Below are positions 42,570 to 50,649 of a stretch of 64,000 nt of DNA, piece after piece. The position numbers were made by a program, and so were the translations under genes. Below the pieces are notes generated by a model, which worked only from the letters and a program-made list of their open reading frames with translations, did not search any database and was not told the DNA's origin. Location of the stretch: assembly GCF_030652515.1 (NCBI RefSeq), contig NZ_JAUSAR010000107.1, positions 1-64,000 on the forward strand, given 5' to 3'. The DNA is from Aquabacterium sp. GTDB lineage: Bacteria > Pseudomonadota > Gammaproteobacteria > Burkholderiales > Burkholderiaceae_C. Positions within the stretch are counted from its first letter, which is position 1. The number at the start of each line of letters is the position of its first letter.

Positions 42570-43454
42570 ATGAATGCACCCACGCAATACAAGCTCAGCG
42601 CGGCCGATCTGGAGACGGTGTTGTCTCTGGTTCGCTCAGGCACCCTGGCCGATGCCGGCGAGCGGCTGGGCGTGGACGCCTCCACGGTGTTCCGTTCGTT
42701 GCAGCGCATCGAGCGCGGCCTGGGGCAGGCACTCTTCGAGCGTTCGCGCGCGGGTTACCAAGCTTTGGAACTAGCGCAGTCGCTGGCCGAGCACGGCGAG
42801 CGCCTTGAGGCGGCGCTGGAGTCAGCGCGGTCAGCGGCCCAGTTGCAGCCCGACGAGGTGTCGGGCACCGTGCGCATTACCACGACCGACACTATCCTGC
42901 ACGGCCTGGTAGCGCCGGCCCTGAAGGTCCTCAGGGAGCGGCATCCCTTGCTGAGTTTCGAGTTGCACACCGGCAATGAACTGGCCAGCCTGACCCGACG
43001 GGACGCCGACATCGCTATCCGCGCCACCAAGCGGCCGCCGCAGCACTTGGTGGGCAAGCACGTGGGTCCCATTCGGGTGGCGTTGTTCGCCGCGAAGAGG
43101 GGGGCCATCAAGCGTTACAGCGATGTCGAAGCCGGCAAGGCGGCTTGGGTGGCACCAGACGATGCACTGCCCGAGCATCCTTCGGTCGTGTGGCGCAAAC
43201 GGCACTTCCCGAAGGTCGTGCCGACCTACCGTGTCAACAGCATCCTGACGGTGATGGAACTGGTCAGCCTGGGTCTCGGCGTGGGTGTTGTGCCCCTGTT
43301 CCTGGCGAAGTCCCACCCGAACCTTGTGTCGTTGACCGAAGTGCTCGACGAGTGCCAAACGGAGCTGTGGCTGCTGACTCATCCCGAGTCACGGCATCTG
43401 CGCCGGGTGTCGACGGTGTATGGACACCTTTCGCAGGTGCTTTCGATGGACTGA
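42570..43454 (+). CDS. LysR-family transcriptional regulator
   Basis: The 294-residue protein has an N-terminal HTH (LSAADLETVLSLVRSGTLAD; RLGVDASTVFRSLQRIERGL) and a type 2 periplasmic-binding-like effector domain with VSGTVRITTTDTILHGLVAP. It is divergent from doxX-gst across a short palindromic operator, so it probably activates them in response to a reactive or aromatic compound. Length and layout are standard. Confidence 0.9.
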   Translation: MNAPTQYKLSAADLETVLSLVRSGTLADAGERLGVDASTVFRSLQRIERGLGQALFERSRAGYQALELAQSLAEHGERLEAALESARSAAQLQPDEVSGTVRITTTDTILHGLVAPALKVLRERHPLLSFELHTGNELASLTRRDADIAIRATKRPPQHLVGKHVGPIRVALFAAKRGAIKRYSDVEAGKAAWVAPDDALPEHPSVVWRKRHFPKVVPTYRVNSILTVMELVSLGLGVGVVPLFLAKSHPNLVSLTEVLDECQTELWLLTHPESRHLRRVSTVYGHLSQVLSMD

Positions 43455-43962
43455 CTGGCGCGAGGATGGCCTGGCCGCTGCTGGTCTGATGGAGCAGTGG
43501 CAGGCCGCCGGTCATGAGCACCCGCTTGTGGCCGCAAGCGTGAGCACGCGGCAGTGCCAGGAAGCTGACCTTCGCTGTCTGAGCTTTCGCCAATCAAAGT
43601 CAGCTGTCGGCGCTGCCCACGAACTGGCACTCGCGGCCATGACCTGCCGCTCGCCACGGTCAGCTTTGCGGCACGGAGCACAGTAGCTTAGACCAGGTAA
43701 TTACTCCTGGAAAATTCGGTGGCCACGGGACTGGCTTTACCCCGTGAGCCCAATGGAGGTAAAAACAGAATCGCCTTGACATCGCTACGAGGGTTTGAAC
43801 AGTTCACAGTCACTTATGTTGGACAGCGGCCTGAAGCGTCAATGACAGTGGAGCGCTCCAAGACGACGACATCTGTTGACTTGCCTCAAGCTTCAACGAC
43901 TCTTTAACACTATGCTTCCAACGAACGCGCCCAGGCGCTCTACCACTGCAGGGGACTCCGTC
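43455..43962. other. Gene-poor gap of about 500 bases
   Basis: No convincing gene was found in this stretch on either strand. The first 230 bases hold short overlapping open frames without start signals, and the next 280 bases are lower in GC, with a run around 43780-43920 that looks like promoter sequence for the PEP-CTERM gene. It may contain decayed remnants of a lost gene, but no insertion-sequence ends are visible. Confidence 0.45.
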
Positions 43963-44910
43963 ATGAGCATTTCGCCCGGCCTGTCACATCGCGTCGCACT
44001 CACCGCCATTGTCCTTGCCGGTGCTGCCGGAGCCTGCCCGGGCCAGGCGGCCGCCGCGACTTTTTTCAGCTCATTCGCCGACGTGACCGCCACGGTTAGC
44101 CTTGGCCAAGGCGCGTCATGGTCCGGCCTCGGCTTCGCTGCGGGTTCGAACTTTCTTGATGCCTCGGCCCAGGTGGCGACACCGGGGGATGCGGCCTACC
44201 AGATCTCGCACGTCAACCAATCGGTCAATCGCGGCGACTACGCACCGCCGATACCCTACGATGAGGTCAACCTGAACGGCGGAATCGCCCCGCTGATCTT
44301 CAAAGACGAAAACGGCTCCCTGGACTATCCCTACGCAGCCGCCAGTTCGTCGATGGGGACAGCAAGTGCGATCGCGACGCCGTCCGGGTCAGGGTTTTCA
44401 TTCACGATGAATTCCAACATCACTGGCGAGGCGTTTGAACCGAAAGGCTACGCGACGGCCAGCGTGGACTGGCTGGCGAACACGTTCTTCAAAAATCTGA
44501 CAGCAGATCCGCTAACCGTGGTCTGGACCGTGGCCTACAACTTGACAGCCAAGGCGCATGCCGATCATCCACCCAGCGACAGTGCCGTAGTGGAGACCAA
44601 GCTTTTTGCTGGAATCGGAGCGGGTCTTCCTTGCTGCGATCCAAAAGATGCCTTCGCCTTCAATGTCGCAGGAGATCCTCCCCGTGATCCGCCGGTGTCC
44701 ATGGTCCCGGTGCGGCCGAATCCGGACCCCAGGATCGGGGAAAAGAGGTACGAGATCACTCTTGCCCCGGGTGCGACTGACCAATTTTCGATCCACCTCA
44801 CACAGTCCGGTTTCGCCGAGGTTGCCCATGTGCCGGAGCCGGCCACCGTGTGGCTTGTCGCCGCCGGGCTTGGTGCGCTGGCCATCGCCGCACGACGGCG
44901 GGTGGCCTGA
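43963..44910 (+). CDS. PEP-CTERM sorted exported protein
   Basis: The ATG at 43963 is followed by a signal peptide and a 315-residue protein ending in the PEP-CTERM tag: VPEPATVWLVAAGLGALAIA then RRRVA (a VPEP motif, a hydrophobic helix and an Arg cluster). Exosortase should recognise this tag and process the protein at the envelope, usually in exopolysaccharide-producing cells. The body is rich in Gly, Ser and Asn and has no recognised domain. No exosortase is encoded in the window. The gene lies against a protease pseudogene. Confidence 0.88.
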   Translation: MSISPGLSHRVALTAIVLAGAAGACPGQAAAATFFSSFADVTATVSLGQGASWSGLGFAAGSNFLDASAQVATPGDAAYQISHVNQSVNRGDYAPPIPYDEVNLNGGIAPLIFKDENGSLDYPYAAASSSMGTASAIATPSGSGFSFTMNSNITGEAFEPKGYATASVDWLANTFFKNLTADPLTVVWTVAYNLTAKAHADHPPSDSAVVETKLFAGIGAGLPCCDPKDAFAFNVAGDPPRDPPVSMVPVRPNPDPRIGEKRYEITLAPGATDQFSIHLTQSGFAEVAHVPEPATVWLVAAGLGALAIAARRRVA

Positions 44911-46091
44911 CGTCAGGTACGGGTTGCCCAAATATCCGGCCAAGCGTGGTGCGCAGCGCAGCATGCGCGCCGCCGTTTCCGTGGCCTTGCGCAGATCGCT
45001 CTCAGCACCCCTGAAGCTCAACTCAGGCCCAAACACCAGCAGCTCGGCGGCCCGGCCAGCCAGGCTGGCCACATGGATCTTGACCTCTTGCGGTGCGCGG
45101 CCAAACAGCAAGGCATGAACCAGCCCGTGGCCGGCCTCGTGCACGGCCAGCGGAGTGCGAAAGTCCGGGTTGCTGCGCTGGCGCAGGCGGCTGATCTCAA
45201 ACGGTGCCGCAATGGCCTGCGTCTGGCCGCGCCAATGCGCGATCAGGCTGCGGCCATCGGCCGTGAGGGCCACCGTGTCGTCCGCCGTGGCGCCGCATCC
45301 CAGCGCCCACAGCGCAGCCTTCGCCAGGCCGGCGCCCAGGATGGCGTGCAGCGACGAAAACAGCGGCCGAGTCCCCTGGGCGGGGAAGACGGCGTTGGCG
45401 TAGATCTGCTCGTGCACGCTGGCGTCCACCTCAAAGCGCAGGCCGCATCGCGCGGCCGTTTCACGGGCATAGCGGGCGCAGCCTTGGTCGATCAACTGCT
45501 CGTAAGCGCGCCGACTGAGCGACGGGTAGACCACATGCTCATTGCCCAGGCGCGCCACCTGCTCGGGCTTGAAGCGCTTGTTGAGCGCCTGCTTGACGTC
45601 GATGACGCTCAGCTTGCTGGTCAGGGCATGGAAGGTGTCGGCGTTGGCTGTAGTCGGTCTCCCATTGCCTCGGCGCGTTCGGCATCGTAGGCGGCCTCCG
45701 CGATGGACGATTCGATGTCGCCCAGCAGCGAAAGCGCGGGCGGCATGCGGCCGTCGGACAGCAGGGCCCAGACGTCCTGGTAGCGCTCTACACGCACCTC
45801 GGCGCGCTTGTTGTCGATGGTGCAGAAGCGCTGGAACCCGTCGAGCGCCAGGATGCCGGGCTCACCCTCTCGCGCCCGGCGCCGCACCGGCTGGGTTTTG
45901 CCGGTGCCCGTGAGGCCCCAGAGGCAGACGATCACTGGCCGCGTGACGAGCTCGGGCAGCACGTACCAGGCCCGCACTGAATCGATGACGCGGTCGATGC
46001 CGAACAGCTCGGTCTTGAGTTGAACGGCGATGTCCTGCAGCTGTTGGTTTCTCTGCGCGAGCTGCCCGCGCAATGTCTGGATGTCATTCAT
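44911..46091 (-). pseudogene. Decayed AAA+/M41-like metalloprotease gene
   Basis: Starting at the ATG at 46091, one frame has a Walker A (GLTGTGKTQ) and a Walker B-like LALDGFQRF in which the expected DE is DG, only about 14 residues apart instead of the usual 50 or so. The frame ends in a stop at 45621. A second frame begins around 45650 (WETDYS in one frame, ANADTFHALTSKLSVIDVK in another) and continues with NEHVVYPSL and the peptidase motif HEAGHGLVHALLFGRAPQE. It lacks a complete C-terminus and stops at the end of the PEP-CTERM gene. Several internal deletions, a frameshift and a 3' truncation are therefore likely. Family assignment is from memory of the motifs. Confidence 0.7.
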
Positions 46092-46329
46092 CCCAGTCCT
46101 TTCGTCGCACCAGCGCTTGCAGCGCCATGCGGTCTGCGCGGCGCTGTGCGCCACGGCTTTGGATGTGTTGACCTGCGCCACGCAAGCCACGCTGGCTGAG
46201 TGCGCGCGCCACAGGGTCGCGCGCACCGGGGCTCGTTTTTTCGAGCACCAGCGTCATGGCTTGTTTCAGGCGGCGCAGGGCTTTGATCCGGCCCTCTTGG
46301 AGGGCGCGGGAGCGGAGTTGTGCACTCAT
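46084..46329 (-). CDS. Small hypothetical protein upstream of the protease pseudogene
   Basis: The 81-residue frame starts with an ATG at 46329 and overlaps the pseudogene start by 8 bases, which suggests a coupled pair in the ancestor. It is basic and Arg/Ala-rich (MSAQLRSRALQEGRIKALRR). I recognise no family. It could be a surviving partner of the broken protease or a non-functional remnant. Confidence 0.45.
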   Translation of the reverse strand: MSAQLRSRALQEGRIKALRRLKQAMTLVLEKTSPGARDPVARALSQRGLRGAGQHIQSRGAQRRADRMALQALVRRKDWDE

Positions 46330-46342
46330 TCGGTTTTTGAAA

Positions 46343-46374
46343 GCAAAAGCCCCGGCTCAATGGCTGCGGGGCTT
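46343..46374 (-). terminator. Hairpin terminator downstream of the C58-like gene
   Basis: AAGCCCCG (46347-46354) pairs with CGGGGCTT (46367-46374) around a 12-base loop, followed on the minus strand by TTGCTTTC. It lies between the 46577 gene and the 46329 frame. The T tract is imperfect. Confidence 0.5.
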
Positions 46375-46576
46375 GCTTAGCCGGCGCGGTCTGAAAGCCG
46401 TATCTGTGAACAGACACGGTTCAGCCGGGGCTCGGGAACCGTGTTCAGTCGATGGTGGGGATGAACAATGAGGACATAAGAGGGATCTCCGTCATGCAGG
46501 AGGTTTTGCGGGCGCTGTCGTGGGCGCCTTCGGCAATGGGGGCGGATGATACAAGCGTCTATGCCAATCCGCAAGC

Positions 46577-47302
46577 CTAGCTTCTCAGGCTCAGCGCATA
46601 GCAGAAGAGACTGATGGGCCTGCCGTAGTGATCCCATGCGTACTGGTCCACATCCAGCAGGGGCAGCCCGTCTTCCCATGAACCGGTCTGGAAGAGCCCC
46701 CCGCTGGGATCAAAGATCATCGAATTCGAGTAGGCAATCGCATGCCCGCCAACAACGCCGAGGTCGGCATTGTTGTAGACATAGGTCAGCACCAGTGTTG
46801 GCCGGCTTGGCAAGGGGCCCAGCTGGTAAGCCACGCACACGTTGTGGCCCTTGTTCTGCAGATTGAACTCCTGCACATCGATCGCCTTCCCGTAGCGGCG
46901 CGCGATGTTGGCACTCCATTGCTTGATGGCGGCGAAGGCGATGGATTGGTTGGCTTCGGGGTTCGGTGCTTGCTCGCTTTCTGCGGCGTAGATGCGGTGT
47001 TTTTCCAGGGTGCTTGTCCAGCGCGATTTGTCGGCACCGACCGCAGGGCTGCTTGCCAGCACCATCTGCTGAAGCCCTTCGTCGCCGCCGAACATCTCAT
47101 GGCGCACCGTGGCCAATCGTTCACGCCATCGCCCCTCCGGCTTGTCGGTGCTTTTGTGTCCCAACCACTCTTCCCTCGACTGGAAGAAGTTCACTGTGCC
47201 TCCACACAGCGAGGTAGCGGCCCACTTGACGGCCAGGCGCAGGCATGCGCCTTTCGGCGTGATCTGCGATTGCTGGAACGACTGTGTGTTGACGTAGCCC
47301 AT
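46577..47302 (-). CDS. Candidate YopT/AvrPphB-like cysteine protease (peptidase C58)
   Basis: The ATG at 47302 follows a GGGAGGA site. The 241-residue protein has a Cys20 in KGACLRLAVKWA, a His187 in GGHAIAYSNS and an Asp198 in MIFDPSGGLF. The order and spacing Cys...His-11-Asp match the C58 family (YopT, AvrPphB), with Cys near the N-terminus and His and Asp near the C-terminus. I see no Sec signal, as expected for a type III or VI effector. The assignment is by motif and needs a profile search. It lies next to a protease pseudogene. Confidence 0.6.
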   Translation of the reverse strand: MGYVNTQSFQQSQITPKGACLRLAVKWAATSLCGGTVNFFQSREEWLGHKSTDKPEGRWRERLATVRHEMFGGDEGLQQMVLASSPAVGADKSRWTSTLEKHRIYAAESEQAPNPEANQSIAFAAIKQWSANIARRYGKAIDVQEFNLQNKGHNVCVAYQLGPLPSRPTLVLTYVYNNADLGVVGGHAIAYSNSMIFDPSGGLFQTGSWEDGLPLLDVDQYAWDHYGRPISLFCYALSLRS

Positions 47303-47434
47303 GGATTCCTCCCGAAGTTGCGAATTGCCAGGCTCAGCCCCAGTGGTGAAGCTGCACACCATGCAAACTTGCCCATCATGATGGCGGCCTTGAGAGCACG
47401 CGCACCAGCTCGACCCGATATGGCAAACCACCAA

Positions 47435-48247
47435 TCACTTGGCCCCCGCCATCGGCACGCGCGATGTCACCGCACCAACACGCGAGTAACCCTCAGTCGT
47501 GTCCAACCGGCCATCCCCATCGGTGTCCATGTCGGCGCTGACGACCGAGCCCAAGCGCAAATGCTCAAGCCGAGCCACTTTCTGCGTGATAGGGTCAACG
47601 TACTCCACCGTGTGCGCCACGCCATCGCGGTACAGCGTTCGCACATCGGTCACGCCATCGCCATCCAGATCCACCTCGGCCAACTCGGGGTTGTTGCGCT
47701 TGTAGTGGATGCGCGTCTCCTTGACCCCATCAAAGTCCTCGTCCAAATCTGAGCGAACAAGCTGACCATGGCCATCGAAGGTGCTGATCGAATCGATCCG
47801 CTGGTCGAAGTTGTGATCCACCTCGGTCGACAGGTGTCGGCCCGAAGCCGAGAAACGCCAGCGTTCATCCAGCACGCCGTCGCCGTTGTTGTCCCGGCCT
47901 TCAGTGGAGGCGGGCGCGCGCATGAAGGCCAAGGACAGCGCCACGCCCAGGGCCAAGCCGCCCAAGGCAGGCAGCGCCCAACGCGAGCGGCCGCCGCGGC
48001 CATCCGCCGTGGCGCCAACCGGCGTGTCGGGCACGGGGCTGGCGGCTTCCCAGCGGTCAATCGCCTCCCGGGCGCGCAGGTGATCTTCTTCCGCCACCTC
48101 CAGCCGCACAAGGCCGGCGGCTGGCAACTCGCCCATGGCACCTTGGAGGTACGCGCCACGGAGGTGGGCCGTGATGCCCTCTTGCCGGAGCACGTCCAGC
48201 AGCATCTGAGCCTCCAGCACATTGGCGGCGTTGTACACGGTCTTCAT
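47435..48247 (-). CDS. DUF2007-like membrane protein with calcium-loop-like repeats
   Basis: The 270-residue protein opens with a DUF2007 putative signal-transducing domain (MKTVYNAANVLEAQMLLDVL, ending about residue 68). A Gly/Arg linker leads to one membrane helix (about residues 90-110). The outer part has repeated DxDxDG loops (DNNGDGVLDE, DLDGDGVTDV, DTDGDGRLDT) like EF-hand or thrombospondin type-3 calcium repeats. The combination suggests a calcium-binding extracytoplasmic domain attached to an intracellular DUF2007 module. It is independent of its neighbours. Confidence 0.75.
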   Translation of the reverse strand: MKTVYNAANVLEAQMLLDVLRQEGITAHLRGAYLQGAMGELPAAGLVRLEVAEEDHLRAREAIDRWEAASPVPDTPVGATADGRGGRSRWALPALGGLALGVALSLAFMRAPASTEGRDNNGDGVLDERWRFSASGRHLSTEVDHNFDQRIDSISTFDGHGQLVRSDLDEDFDGVKETRIHYKRNNPELAEVDLDGDGVTDVRTLYRDGVAHTVEYVDPITQKVARLEHLRLGSVVSADMDTDGDGRLDTTEGYSRVGAVTSRVPMAGAK

Positions 48248-48390
48248 GGGCGATCTTTCAATGCTGGCACCATCAATGCCCGCCAGTGCAGGTGGGGCAT
48301 CGCTCCTGCCCGACGTGGCCGGGCTTGCCGGTCAGCATAACGCGCCGCCAAGCCCAGAAGCGAGGGGAACATGCGAGGCGCTGCCCAGGT

Positions 48391-50016
48391 TCAAGCAGGA
48401 GTTTCGGAGCGGGTTGGTGGTGCCTTGATGTGCGTCAGATGCTGGGCCAGTTCCAAGGAAAACCGATGCGCCAGGGCATAGATGCTCAATTGAGGATTGG
48501 CGCCAATGCTGGTGGGCAGGACCGATCCGTCGTGGATGGAGAGGTTGTCCAGCGCCCAATGGCGCCCACCTTGGTCAACCACACCTTGGTCTGGCGATGA
48601 ACCCATCGGGCAGCCACCCATGACGTGGGCTGAGCCAGCACCCTGGTGGTGGGGCACTTTGCTGAACTGCTGGATGGCTTGCGCCGCTTCAGCCGGGTTC
48701 CGGTAAGGCTTGGCCTGTTCATGCAGGGGCAGCACCTCACGCGCACCCGATGCAAACTGAACCTCGGCCATGGCCTTCCAGGCACGCTTGAAGCCCGATG
48801 TCACATGCTCATCGAGCGGATAGTGCAGCAATGCCGAGCCATCCAGGTTGAGGTGAACGCGGCCGCCCTGTGACGCGGGCTCGAAACCATCGCGCAGCAA
48901 GGCATGGAGCATTTGCGTTCCAGCATAGCCCTCAAAGCGTTGCATCAACTCATGCCCCACACCACCGAACAGGATCGATGCCAGACCAGGGTGAATCGGT
49001 ATGGCCTCAATCTTGAAGCCGATGCCCGGGTTCAATCTGGAGCGGCGAATGAAGTCATCGCAATACACCGTTTGAGGGGCGCCGGCCCACGCCGCCACCT
49101 TCTCGTCGAAACGTGCGGCGGAGAACGCCACCGGATGAAGGAAGGTTCTGCGCCCGATCAGGCCCGCAGCGTCAGGGGCGTCTGAACGCAGCAGCAGCGC
49201 AGGCGAATTGATGCCGCCCGCCGCCAACACATAGTGGCGCGCCTGGATGGTGATGGGCGATCCAACCGGGTCACCTGACGGGGCCACAGGCCTGGCCACC
49301 AGCTGTTGCACGCGGCCATGGCCCAACTCGAAACGCTCTGCGCGCAAATGGTGCAGCAGGGTCGCGCCGCCTTGCAAAGCAGCCGGGATGGTCGTCACCA
49401 GCATGGATTGCTTGGCGTTGGTGGGGCAACCCATGCCGCAGGACCCCAGATTCCAGCAGCCTTTGACGTTCCGCTGGATGCGTTGGGACTGCAGACCCAA
49501 CGCCTTGAGCCCCTCTTCCAGCAAGCTGTTGTTGCGGTTGAGCGGCACCTCCCAGGGCGCGATCTGGAGGCGCTGCTCCATCGCCGCAAAGCTGTCCTGC
49601 AAAGCGGTGGAGGTGATCTTCTTCAACCCCAGCTCATCTCGCCAATGGGCCAGGGTGTCGTCGGGTGTGCGAAAGCTGGTCGTGTAGTTGACGACCGTGG
49701 AGCCTCCCACGCAGCGCCCCTGCAAGATGGAGATGGTGCGATCCAGCGTTTGGCGCGCCCCACCCTCCTGGTACAAGGTGGCGTAGGCCTCGGCTTCGTT
49801 CTGACGAAAATCCTGGCTGGTCTTGAGTGGGCCTTCCTCGATGATGAGGACCTTCAAGCCGGCCTGCGTCAGCAGTTCTGCCGTGACACCGCCGCCCGCA
49901 CCCGAGCCGATGATGGCCACGTCGCATGAGAGCTTGCTTGAGTTCAGAGCGCGGGCATCGTGGACTTTCCAGCCACTGGCCATGCCTTGCGCAAAGGGAT
50001 CGGGTAGTTTGCTCAT
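48391..50016 (-). CDS. GMC-family oxidoreductase
   Basis: The 541-residue flavoprotein has an N-terminal FAD motif (VAIIGSGAGGGVTAELLTQA), the family signature GRCVGGSTVVNY, a cysteine-rich segment (GCWNLGSCGMGCPTN) and the C-terminal SAHVMGGCPMG with a catalytic His-type residue, then IHDGSVLPTSIGANPQ. The arrangement is close to long-chain alcohol oxidase/dehydrogenase GMC enzymes. It follows a small Tat protein by 6 bases and is probably co-transcribed. The substrate is likely a hydrophobic alcohol or sterol-like compound, which I infer from the surrounding genes. Confidence 0.9.
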   Translation of the reverse strand: MSKLPDPFAQGMASGWKVHDARALNSSKLSCDVAIIGSGAGGGVTAELLTQAGLKVLIIEEGPLKTSQDFRQNEAEAYATLYQEGGARQTLDRTISILQGRCVGGSTVVNYTTSFRTPDDTLAHWRDELGLKKITSTALQDSFAAMEQRLQIAPWEVPLNRNNSLLEEGLKALGLQSQRIQRNVKGCWNLGSCGMGCPTNAKQSMLVTTIPAALQGGATLLHHLRAERFELGHGRVQQLVARPVAPSGDPVGSPITIQARHYVLAAGGINSPALLLRSDAPDAAGLIGRRTFLHPVAFSAARFDEKVAAWAGAPQTVYCDDFIRRSRLNPGIGFKIEAIPIHPGLASILFGGVGHELMQRFEGYAGTQMLHALLRDGFEPASQGGRVHLNLDGSALLHYPLDEHVTSGFKRAWKAMAEVQFASGAREVLPLHEQAKPYRNPAEAAQAIQQFSKVPHHQGAGSAHVMGGCPMGSSPDQGVVDQGGRHWALDNLSIHDGSVLPTSIGANPQLSIYALAHRFSLELAQHLTHIKAPPTRSETPA

Positions 50017-50022
50017 GCGGGG

Positions 50023-50538
50023 TCAGATGTCCATCGGGCCAGGGTAGGCGGTCATGGCCTGCAAGCGTGGGTCGGAAAACACCTGCAGGCACACCAGATT
50101 GCGCAAGGACTTGTAGGCCACCAGCGTGGGCAGGTCAGATGACAAGCGCATGCGGTCAAGCGCTTGAGCGACTTGCAGGTCGGACAAGCGGGACCAGGGT
50201 TGGTTCACCCCTGTCAACAGGTACCTGGACGGAGGGCTTTCCACGGCGCCCAGCAACCCCCCCAACTGCAGCTTCACCAAGTGCGGGAGTTTGGCCGCGC
50301 CAGCTTCGACGCGTTGCCTGACGGCATACAGAAGATGTTCTCGCTGCGAGGCGTTCGCGGCCAGAAAACCCGCCAGCACCCCGCGTGACATGTGCCCAAG
50401 GATCTGTTGGCCCCGGGCCGTCAACACACCTTCATCCACCCCGCGCACCACCCAGATGTGGGCCAGCGATCCCAGCCCACCGGCCAGCACCACGCCGGAG
50501 GTGCCCAGCGCCCCACGCAGCCATGATCGTCGGTTCAT
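50023..50538 (-). CDS. Tat-exported small partner of the GMC oxidoreductase
   Basis: The ATG at 50538 (MNRRSWLRGALGTSGVVLAG) gives a twin-arginine-type signal peptide and 171 residues. The mature part resembles gluconate 2-dehydrogenase subunit 3-type proteins, which accompany GMC flavoproteins and ride with them through the Tat system. The GMC subunit has no signal of its own, so co-export is likely. The upstream frame extension to 50583 lacks support. It is first in its minus-strand pair and reads from the 50.6-kb operator. Confidence 0.75.
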   Translation of the reverse strand: MNRRSWLRGALGTSGVVLAGGLGSLAHIWVVRGVDEGVLTARGQQILGHMSRGVLAGFLAANASQREHLLYAVRQRVEAGAAKLPHLVKLQLGGLLGAVESPPSRYLLTGVNQPWSRLSDLQVAQALDRMRLSSDLPTLVAYKSLRNLVCLQVFSDPRLQAMTAYPGPMDI

Positions 50539-50601
50539 GCCACCACCTGAGCGGCGATTTCCAAGGTCGGCACGCTGAGTCAAGACGTCACCTTTGATCC
50601 T

Positions 50602-50630
50602 TATTTAAGATTACACTATTGTAACGATAA
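50602..50630. promoter_or_regulatory. Divergent promoter/operator, copy 1
   Basis: A 29-base block (TATTTAAGATTACA, then CTATTGTAACGATAA) contains the inverted repeat TTACACTATTGTAA (50611-50624), which has one mismatch. TTGATC (50594-50599) and TATTGT (50617-50622) with 17-base spacing form a plausible promoter for the rightward gene. It matches copy 2 at 54273-54301 at 28 of 29 positions. Confidence 0.65.
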
Positions 50631-50649
50631 TTAGGCGTTGGACAACACC

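Noticed and set aside
44512-44910. C-terminal half of the minus-strand M41-like frame
   Set aside because: Beyond 44911 the frame runs antisense through the PEP-CTERM gene, and the translation there shows no protease motif.
46577-47302. Prophage or type III secretion island around the C58-like gene
   Set aside because: No integrase, att repeats, chaperone or secretion genes are visible on either side.
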